A model generated the notes under the pieces. It saw only the letters and a program-made list of their open reading frames with translations. It searched no databases and had not been told where the DNA came from. Both the position numbers and the translations under genes were made by a program. Positions 13,800 through 19,355 of a DNA stretch of 19,355 bases are shown here, in pieces; the stretch's first letter is position 1; each line of letters starts with the position of its first letter. The stretch comes from CAZNVG01 sp964576475 (GTDB lineage: Bacteria > Patescibacteriota > Saccharimonadia > Saccharimonadales > CAZNVG01). The DNA is taken from assembly GCA_964576475.1 (NCBI GenBank), contig CAZNVG010000021.1:1-19355 (forward strand). The letters are read 5' to 3'.

Positions 13800-13805
13800 T
13801 ATACT
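13800..13805 (+). promoter_or_regulatory. -10 box (TATACT) giving a leaderless holA mRNA
   Basis: TATACT ends 6 bases before the holA ATG. TTTAGC at 13777-13782 is a weak -35 candidate with a 17-base spacer. Confidence 0.5.
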
Positions 13806-13811
13806 AGGTTC

Positions 13812-14732
13812 ATGACATTTACGCTGGCAGGACCTAACGAGTTTGCGCGCTCTGAAGAGCTTCGTCGACTAATCACTGAATTTGTTAGCAAGCACGGAGA
13901 TATTGGTTTAGAGCGCGTTGATCCCGAGTCGCTTGAGTTAGGGGCGCTTCTTGACCTGGTACAAGCAACGAATCTTTTCGCGCCGTATCGAATGATCATT
14001 CTTCGTGGGCTTTCAGGTAATAAGTCGCTAGCAGAAAAGCTGCCCGAGATACTTGCCAGCTGTAGTGATGAAATTGATCTTATATTTTATGAGCCTAATC
14101 TTGATATGCGTACGAGTTACGCCAAGGCTCTACAGAAGCAGACGGATTTTAAGAAGTTTGAAGAGCTTAAGGAGCCACGGTTGATTGATTGGTTGGCAAC
14201 AGAAGCTAGCGCAAGGGATGCATCCCTGAGTCGCAGCGATGCCGGCTTACTGATTGGTCGACTTGGTATGAATCAGCAGCTTTTGAGTATGGAGCTTGAT
14301 AAGCTCATAAGCTTCAGTCCTAGTATACGTCGTGAAGTTATTGAACAGCTGACTGAGCAGTCGCCGCAAAGTACGATTTTTGATCTGCTCGCAGCCGCAT
14401 TCGGTGGTGACGCCGCTAGGGCAGTGGGTCTGTATATGGAACAGAGATCTCAGAAGGTTGAAGCCCAGATGATTCTATCTATGATTGCATGGCAACTTCA
14501 CGCTGTTATTGTTGCGAAACTCGGCAATAAGCGGTCTGCAGAAACAATCGCCAAGGAGTCAAAACTATCTCCTTACATTGTCCGTAACGCCAGTGAGATA
14601 GCGCGTCGTACTCCGCTCAAGAAGCTTCAGCAACTACTCGATGACGTTATACGCCTTGAGATCACAATGAAGTCTAAGGCGATCGACGTGGACGATGCCG
14701 CACAAACACTCCTGATTAGCATAGCCGCTTAG
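13812..14732 (+). CDS. holA: DNA polymerase III delta subunit (clamp loader)
   Basis: Clamp-loader subunit that opens the beta sliding clamp. Protein of 306 residues, a little shorter than the usual 330-345. An N-terminal AAA-like domain without a Walker A motif (MTFTLAGPNEF start, then LVQATNLFAPYRMIILRG around 46-65) is followed by the middle helical part with IDWLATEASA, and a collar domain marked by STIFDLLAAAFGGDAARAV and the helices after it. The pattern of conserved hydrophobics, not a catalytic motif, supports the call. No Shine-Dalgarno; predicted leaderless start at 13812. Confidence 0.9.
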   Translation: MTFTLAGPNEFARSEELRRLITEFVSKHGDIGLERVDPESLELGALLDLVQATNLFAPYRMIILRGLSGNKSLAEKLPEILASCSDEIDLIFYEPNLDMRTSYAKALQKQTDFKKFEELKEPRLIDWLATEASARDASLSRSDAGLLIGRLGMNQQLLSMELDKLISFSPSIRREVIEQLTEQSPQSTIFDLLAAAFGGDAARAVGLYMEQRSQKVEAQMILSMIAWQLHAVIVAKLGNKRSAETIAKESKLSPYIVRNASEIARRTPLKKLQQLLDDVIRLEITMKSKAIDVDDAAQTLLISIAA

Positions 14733-14747
14733 TTGGTAGACAGACTA

Positions 14748-14776
14748 TTGATTAAATAGCAACATTATGCTATTGT
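14748..14776 (+). promoter_or_regulatory. Sigma70-type promoter for the 14814 gene
   Basis: TTGATT (14748-14753), 17-base spacer, TATTGT (14771-14776) preceded by TGC. Spacing and extended -10 match the promoter at 4046-4074. The predicted leader is about 31 bases, A-rich, without Shine-Dalgarno. Confidence 0.65.
14755..14774. repeat. Inverted repeat AATAGCA-N6-TGCTATT, putative operator
   Basis: Perfect 7-base arms with a 6-base centre, overlapping the -10 box. The TAGCA core begins exactly 3 bases after the -35 hexamer, as it does at 4054-4071. Likely binding site for the same regulator. Confidence 0.5.
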
Positions 14777-14813
14777 TTATACAGAAATGAAAACAAATAG
14801 TTAGAGATTAAAA

Positions 14814-16355
14814 ATGCATCCGTCACTACTGAAAAGTCCAGAATTTGTTCCACCAGAGATTCTCCACGAAGAAACAGAGGAGATGTTCGGTGATGTACAT
14901 GAGGGCTTACTGGGCTATGACATTGTTGACCAAGATATCTATCTGCAGCAAAGAGAGGCAGAAGCGGCCGCAGCCTTAGAGAAACTTCGGGAGCGTGAAT
15001 GGGCAGAACAAATAATTGGCGAAAAGGTGGACCCTCGAACACTTAACAGGGCTCAGCGGATTGGACGACGAGCGACTCAGTCACTAGGACTCGCTATGCC
15101 CATGATGACACCAGATGAACTTATGCGATATAGACGGGCTATTAGAGGCTTACAGTCAACGGAAGAGCTGCGTCAATTGCAGCGAGATGTAGCGTTCGAG
15201 CGACTTGATCTAGAAGTTGAGCTTGATGAGATGCGGCATGACTTAGGTTCGGTGAGTGGTGAATTACGAGATAGAATGGGCAAATCGATTGGCAGTTTGC
15301 TCGATGATGAGCAACTAAATGAGTACGACGAGTGGTCGGCGCAGACCGGTGAGATTGGAGATGCCTCGTTCGTAACCTGGCTAACACAAGATCGCAGTGC
15401 AAAGTATCTTGCTGGCGCGTACGAAAGTCGTAACGGGACTGAATTCACTGATCTTTCTGCAGCCTCCCAGGATCGTATTGTCGAGGAAAGCCAGCGTTTG
15501 CGACGAGAGGACAATGCTCGTATGTTGATGTTCTTGCGTACAAATCATCGCCACATTAGAGATCGTCAGCAAAGTAATGAACTTAGAGAATCTGTTCTCT
15601 ACGAGAAATATGCCTGGCGTGAGGGTGTTGAGAATGGTGTGAGCGAAGGCTGGCTCGATGAAAGTGCTATGGAACGTGCTAAAAAAGTACATAAACTAAA
15701 AGTTTTTGTAGGCGATGACTTCAGTACATACGTGCATCGAATTATGGGATACTTTCAGCCGTCGTCAAATGAGGTGGTTGTTGATAACGAGACGATATTG
15801 AGTCAAAATCCAGAAGATGAACTGAACGACCCTACTGGACATGAAATTAACCACGCATTGCTGTGTGGCGAGAGTACGATCGCTGAGGCTGATGATTCTA
15901 AGGAGTCCAGCAAAGTCGTAGTGGATCCGCTCAAAAATCGATGGGTTAACGAAGCTTTAACAGAGCATATTGATCAGATATTTAAAGGCAACTCTCACCC
16001 AGAAGAAGTAAATGCGGAAGTAGGGTGTTACATCGAGGAACGAAGGCTGCTCGTTACATTAGTGCATGGTATGCAAGATCTAGGTGTAGATATGGGCTTT
16101 ACCGACTTCACGCTCGCCTACTCGGCAACCGGTGAAAAACGCACGATGCTTGTAGCTGAATTAAATCGCAAGATGTCCATGGCCCTCGTAGGCAACCCAG
16201 ACCTAGATGTGCTCACTACAATCGAACAGAACATTCAACAGTATGACAATGATATGCAGTTTATGCCGGGCACGTCAGGCTGGACCAGACTAGATGGCTG
16301 CGTTAAGGCAGTCCGAGAAAAACTCGACGCAATGATCGATCTAGTAGCCGAGTGA
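14814..16355 (+). CDS. Putative gluzincin-type zinc metallopeptidase
   Basis: Protein of 513 residues, family not recognised. HEINH at 343-347 is a HExxH zinc motif preceded by a Gly, and NEALTE at 379-384 supplies a downstream Glu (Glu380, possibly Glu384) 33 residues after the second His, the order and pattern of gluzincins such as thermolysin (NExxSD). Residues 45-65 and 110-155 are highly charged and helical, probably coiled coil; 290-325 holds beta-like strands leading to the active site. Acidic overall. No signal peptide or membrane segment, so either cytoplasmic or exported by a non-classical route. Start chosen at the first ATG behind the promoter; the leader is A-rich without Shine-Dalgarno. 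It ends 13 bases from the convergent rpsT, with no terminator hairpin between them. Confidence 0.8.
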   Translation: MHPSLLKSPEFVPPEILHEETEEMFGDVHEGLLGYDIVDQDIYLQQREAEAAAALEKLREREWAEQIIGEKVDPRTLNRAQRIGRRATQSLGLAMPMMTPDELMRYRRAIRGLQSTEELRQLQRDVAFERLDLEVELDEMRHDLGSVSGELRDRMGKSIGSLLDDEQLNEYDEWSAQTGEIGDASFVTWLTQDRSAKYLAGAYESRNGTEFTDLSAASQDRIVEESQRLRREDNARMLMFLRTNHRHIRDRQQSNELRESVLYEKYAWREGVENGVSEGWLDESAMERAKKVHKLKVFVGDDFSTYVHRIMGYFQPSSNEVVVDNETILSQNPEDELNDPTGHEINHALLCGESTIAEADDSKESSKVVVDPLKNRWVNEALTEHIDQIFKGNSHPEEVNAEVGCYIEERRLLVTLVHGMQDLGVDMGFTDFTLAYSATGEKRTMLVAELNRKMSMALVGNPDLDVLTTIEQNIQQYDNDMQFMPGTSGWTRLDGCVKAVREKLDAMIDLVAE

Positions 16356-16368
16356 TAGGTGGACGAAA

Positions 16369-16746
16369 TTAGGCTTTTTTGGCTGGTGCTTTTTTAGCAG
16401 CAGGCTTCTTAGCAGTTTTTGGAGCTGCTTTAGGTGTTGCTGATTTCTTTGCAGCGGGCTTTGCAGCTGCTTTTTTAGGTGCTGCTCCAGCTGCTTTAGC
16501 TTTCGCGGCAAGTGCTGATTTCTTTCGTGCTGCGGTGTTCTTGTGCAGTATGTTCTTCTTTACAGCGGTATCAATGGCACTCTGTGCTTCACGAAGGCTT
16601 TCGCTTACTTTAGCGCTATCTTTTTCTCCGAGACTTGCTATGAAGCTCTTGATGCTGGCGCGCATAGATTTCTTAGTCGTAATATTCTGTTCGCGACGCT
16701 TCTCAGTTTGACGCATTCGCTTTTGGGCTGATTTGATAATCGGCAT
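16369..16746 (-). CDS. rpsT: Ribosomal protein S20 with Lys/Ala/Pro-rich tail
   Basis: Small-subunit protein bS20, which binds 16S rRNA early in assembly. Residues 1-80 carry the family pattern: MPIIKSAQKRMRQTEKRR, a helical middle with TTKKSMRASIKSF, and KKNILHKNTAARKKSAL. Residues 81-125 form an extra tail of PAAKK/PKAAPK-like repeats, similar to histone H1-type tails; ordinary S20 is about 85-90 residues. The frame is open 22 codons further upstream, but those residues do not fit S20, and an AGGAG Shine-Dalgarno (16758-16762) sits 11 bases before ATG 16746, so 16746 is chosen. Transcribed from the promoter at 16796-16824 with a leader of about 43 bases. Confidence 0.95.
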   Translation of the reverse strand: MPIIKSAQKRMRQTEKRREQNITTKKSMRASIKSFIASLGEKDSAKVSESLREAQSAIDTAVKKNILHKNTAARKKSALAAKAKAAGAAPKKAAAKPAAKKSATPKAAPKTAKKPAAKKAPAKKA

Positions 16747-16795
16747 TCGGGGTTTATCTCCTATGAAACTTATAGCTATTGAAAAGTCAAACATG

Positions 16796-16824
16796 ATCAT
16801 ACCGAAATTCACCCCTTATGTAAA
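16796..16824 (-). promoter_or_regulatory. Sigma70-type promoter for rpsT
   Basis: On the minus strand TTTACA (16819-16824), 17-base spacer, TATGAT (16796-16801). The predicted start near 16789 gives a leader of about 43 bases containing the Shine-Dalgarno. Confidence 0.7.
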
Positions 16825-16831
16825 GAAGGGG
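16812..16831. repeat. Inverted repeat CCCCTT-N8-AAGGGG over the rpsT -35 box
   Basis: Perfect 6-base arms flank the -35 hexamer of the rpsT promoter. A regulator bound here would block rpsT transcription; the element lies upstream of the divergent gene at 16908. The protein is unknown. Confidence 0.4.
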
Positions 16832-16833
16832 AG

Positions 16834-16848
16834 TGCAAACTGCTTGCA
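16834..16848. repeat. Inverted repeat TGCAA-N5-TTGCA between divergent promoters
   Basis: Perfect 5-base arms, directly upstream of a TTGACA (16849-16854). Short enough to occur by chance, but placed in the regulatory gap between rpsT and the 16908 gene. Confidence 0.25.
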
Positions 16849-16873
16849 TTGACATTCACGCTTATGGTACTGT
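16844..16873 (+). promoter_or_regulatory. Possible promoter for the 16908 gene
   Basis: TTGCAT (16844-16849), 18-base spacer, TACTGT (16868-16873) preceded by TGG. A better -35, TTGACA (16849-16854), is only 13 bases from that -10. The -10 to ATG distance (34 bases) equals that of the 4109 promoter, and the leader is likewise A-rich without Shine-Dalgarno. Confidence 0.35.
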
Positions 16874-16907
16874 TCGAGGGAAAATAACTCTAAAATAAAC
16901 AGATCAA

Positions 16908-18757
16908 ATGGACCAAAACGCCAAACAACAAGTAGTTGAACGTCTCAAGGGAGCGAATAACGTTCTCGTCACAGTTAGCACGAACCCAAGTGTTGATCAG
17001 TTAGCTGGCGCCATTGGGCTCACGCTGATGATTAACGAAATGGGCAAGCACGCAACAGCGGTCTTTAGCGGCAAGATTCCAGACACGATGCAGTTTTTGG
17101 ACCCCACAAAGACCCTTGAGAATACTGTCGACAGCTTGCGAGATTTTATTATTGCGCTTGATAAGAATAAAGCCGATAAACTTCGCTACAAAGTCCAGGA
17201 TGATGTCGTCAAGATATTTATTACTCCGTATAGAACACGTATATCAGAAGCTGATCTTCAGTTCTCGCAAGGAGACTACAACGTAGATGTCGTTATTGCG
17301 CTTGGAGTCCATAAAAAAGACGACCTCGATAAGGTGATTGTAGAGAACGGTAGAATTCTTCACGATGCGGCCGTTATATCTGTAAATATTGGTGTAAATC
17401 CTGGAGATATGGGTTCAATAAACTGGACCGACAACACAGCCAGCAGCCTCAGCGAAATGCTCATGAGTATCAGTGAAGCTCTGCAGTCTGGCTTGGTGAA
17501 CGAGCAGGTTGCCACAGCCTTGTTGACAGGAATCGTAGCCGAGACTGAACGATTTAGTAATGAAAAGACAACACCAAAAGTCATGACTATGGCAGCTCAA
17601 CTAATGGCAGCTGGAGCAAACCAACAGCTAATTGCAAGCCATCTCCACCCAACTATCGAAGGGGCTTCTGCGGTTTCGCCTGATCAAAAACCACCGAAAC
17701 CAACAGATCCAAGTGAAATGGAGATTAAGCACTCAGAGACACCAGAAACTGAACCTCCAAAAGAGGAAGCACCGGAACCTGCCGAAAAAGAGGCGGTCGC
17801 CGAGATTAAGTTAAATCCCGAGCCAGTTGCGACGCCAACTCCGGCTCCAGACCCTGTGAAGCTACCAAGTGAGCTGCCTCCGGGTCCAATTGCTGACATG
17901 ATTCATGACACCAAGGCCTTCACGGCTCCAAAAGGAGATGCCGTAGAGAAACCGGCTATAGGTGGAACATTTAATGCAACCGCGACAGAGGCGCACGATG
18001 CGGAGTTAAACGCTCGAGAACACGGTATCAACACGACTCTACTGAACCATGATGGGGGATCGACGGGTGCTGAACAAAAAGCACCAGATATTCCTGCGCC
18101 AGTACCGACGCCAGTTCCAGCCGACCCTGCAGTACCTGCTCCAGGTTCGGTGCCTTTGTTCGGGCCAAATACTTCGTCTTCGCCATTATCGAGCAGTCCT
18201 GCTTCCAAGCCTGCAGATGACTTTTCAGCGCCACTTCAGTCGTTGTCGCCCGAACCGCCATCTCCATCTGCCGCATTCGGTGAGTTAAATCCAGCAGTTC
18301 AAGCGCAGCAACTTGATTCGCAAACACTCTCTAGTATCGACGCATCTGCTCGAGATAACCAACCAGAGCCACCCAAAGCTGACGCAGATACGCTTGGCTC
18401 GATTGATCTCGATAGTGCTCGCAAGGCTGTCGAGGAAGCAATGGGTTCAGTTGACTTCAGCGCCGACAACAACCCTGTGCAGGCAACAGGTACTGCAGGC
18501 GAGTTGATTGTGCAGCCTGAAACAGAGATAGCCCCAAGCTTACCTCCATCCTTTTCGGCCGAACCACCAGATGTGCCACCACCGTTTTTAGCTGGTGCAC
18601 CGACTCCTGAACCNNNNNNNNNNNNNNNNNNNNNNNNNNNATAGGGTCTCCAATGATTGAGCATCATGATTCGGGCTATGTCAGCTCGGCCCCAACGCCA
18701 GAGGCGCCAAAGGCAGAGCCTGCGCCAAATGACTTTACGCTGCCTCCTATGCAGTAA
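16908..18757 (+). CDS. Degenerate DHH-phosphoesterase-like protein with long proline-rich tail (interrupted by assembly gap)
   Basis: Residues 1-250 follow the DHH/NrnA-type phosphoesterase fold, but the metal-binding residues are mostly gone: the first motif reads NPSVDQLAGAIGL (26-38) instead of a D-x-D-type motif, the second strand ends ALGVHKK rather than in Asp, and the DHH motif position reads NIGVN (160-164). LLTGIVAETERF (205-216) keeps the GI-x-x-(D/E)-T shape. It is therefore probably non-catalytic, perhaps a nucleotide-binding relic. From about 255 to the end the chain is low-complexity, rich in Pro, Glu, Ala and Ser. A run of N at 18614-18640 breaks the frame: read literally a TAG follows at 18642-18644, but a different frame after the gap continues the same Pro/Ala/Glu-rich style (SSAPTPEAPKAEPAPND) to a TAA at 18755-18757. 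The product cannot be translated exactly across the gap. Confidence 0.8.
18614..18640. other. Assembly gap (27 N)
   Basis: Unknown bases inside the proline-rich coding region. The frame before the gap is offset from the frame after it, so the true length is not 27 modulo 3. Confidence 0.95.
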
Positions 18758-18774
18758 AACTCCCTCGAGTCGCG

Positions 18775-18780
18775 TATACT
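18775..18780 (+). promoter_or_regulatory. -10 box (TATACT) giving a leaderless truB mRNA
   Basis: TATACT ends 7 bases before the truB ATG, as at polA and mutM. No -35 of quality was found. Confidence 0.5.
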
Positions 18781-18787
18781 CATCGAG

Positions 18788-19355
18788 ATGAACGGATATC
18801 TGTTAATAGACAAACCAGCCAATTGGACAAGTTTCGACGTGGTCGGCAAAGTACGATCGGTGCTCAGTAAGCAAGCTGGCAAGAAGTTGAAGGTTGGCCA
18901 TGCAGGAACATTAGACCCGTTTGCGACTGGGTTGCTTATTGTGTTGGTTGGATCTTATACAAAAAAGCAGGATAGCTTTATGAAGATGGATAAAACATAT
19001 GAAGTAGAAGCAACGCTGGGTACTACGAGCACCACAGGAGATCCTGAGGGTCAGCTCTCAGTTCAAAGCGGAGCGGTACCGAGTATAGACGAAGTTCGGC
19101 AAGTTCTTGAGCAATACACTGGAGAACAACAGCAGATACCACCTATATTCTCGGCAATTAAAATTGACGGCAAGCGAGCCTATAAGCTTGCCCGAGAAGG
19201 CAGGGAGGTTACTATTGAGCCACGGACCGTCACGATACGGATGATATCGGAGGTTAGTTATGACTACCCAAAGCTTTCATTCACCACCAACGTCTCAAGT
19301 GGAACATATATTCGTTCCTTAGTTTCAGATATAGGTCAATCTTTAGGTGTTGGGG
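18788..19355 (+). CDS. truB: tRNA pseudouridine-55 synthase (3'-truncated by window edge)
   Basis: Converts U55 in the T-loop of tRNAs to pseudouridine. The first 189 residues are visible and remain open to the window edge. Seen: MNGYLLIDKPANWTSFDVV, the catalytic motif GHAGTLDPFATGLL with Asp43, a DKTYEV strand (the conserved Tyr stacks on the target base), IPPIFSAIKIDGKRAYKLAREG, and SSGTYIRSLVSDIG (the R-S-L-x-x-D-I-G motif). Start ATG 18788 gives the normal N-terminus. It lies 30 bases after the proline-rich gene but has its own -10 box. Confidence 0.96.
   Translation, partial: MNGYLLIDKPANWTSFDVVGKVRSVLSKQAGKKLKVGHAGTLDPFATGLLIVLVGSYTKKQDSFMKMDKTYEVEATLGTTSTTGDPEGQLSVQSGAVPSIDEVRQVLEQYTGEQQQIPPIFSAIKIDGKRAYKLAREGREVTIEPRTVTIRMISEVSYDYPKLSFTTNVSSGTYIRSLVSDIGQSLGVG

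Noticed and set aside
16379..16711. Plus-strand Ala/Phe-rich frame opposite rpsT
   Set aside because: A shadow of the Lys/Ala tail repeats read in reverse; the hydrophobic look is a by-product.
16747..16812. Longer rpsT starting at 16812
   Set aside because: It would include the -10 box, the Shine-Dalgarno and 22 residues foreign to S20; MPIIKS is the normal N-terminus.
18642..18644. TAG as the stop codon of the proline-rich gene
   Set aside because: It appears only because the run of N has an arbitrary length; the coding style continues in another frame to 18757.
1..19355. Recoded UGA (code 25) as in Gracilibacteria/Absconditabacteria
   Set aside because: UGA ends several complete genes, commonly in ATGA overlaps with the next start, and does not occur inside conserved domains.

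Overview
The window looks like a contig from a Patescibacteria/CPR genome, most likely Candidatus Saccharibacteria (TM7). This is inferred from gene content and style: very tight packing, start/stop overlaps inside operons, a Lys/Ala-tailed ribosomal protein S20, a DNA polymerase I whose proofreading acidic motif has decayed, a degenerate DHH protein with a long proline-rich tail next to truB, and several lineage-specific large hypotheticals. UGA is a genuine stop here: it ends crtB, the genes ending at 4933, 9545, 12042 and 12611, often inside ATGA overlaps. This excludes the UGA=Gly code of Gracilibacteria/Absconditabacteria. No tRNA, rRNA, CRISPR array, insertion sequence or prophage was seen, and no stretch above 300 bases lacks a gene.

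Region 1 (1-3964): the end of a carotenoid operon, with phytoene synthase (cut by the window edge) and a fused two-domain lycopene cyclase. It converges, with a 60-base tail overlap, on a large P2-type cation-transporting ATPase on the minus strand.

Region 2 (3965-6405): a strong promoter carrying an inverted repeat, then a two-gene operon. The first gene encodes a basic hydrophobic-segment protein with an internal duplication. The second encodes a protein with a C-terminal His/Cys caspase-like (clan CD) domain. The same promoter and inverted-repeat layout recurs before the gene at 14814, which carries a HExxH gluzincin-like metallopeptidase signature. The window therefore suggests a small co-regulated set of putative protease-like proteins.

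Region 3 (6406-14732): nucleotide metabolism and DNA maintenance. It holds polA plus a NADAR N-glycosidase, an AlkB-like 2-oxoglutarate dioxygenase, folP (minus), a VOC/YecM-like gene followed by dut and a HAD hydrolase, a small DciA-like gene (minus), mutM and holA. Several of these starts (polA, mutM, holA, folP, the DciA-like gene, and truB further on) lie 6-7 bases after a -10 box, which predicts leaderless mRNAs.

Region 4 (14733-19355): the gluzincin-like gene, rpsT (minus), the degenerate DHH/proline-rich gene interrupted by a run of N, and the first part of truB. The N run has the wrong length for the reading frame. The apparent stop just after it is an assembly artefact, and the gene really ends at 18757.

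Three classes of translation start appear: leaderless, Shine-Dalgarno (dut, rpsT, the 11084 gene), and A-rich leaders without Shine-Dalgarno (4109, 14814, 16908).
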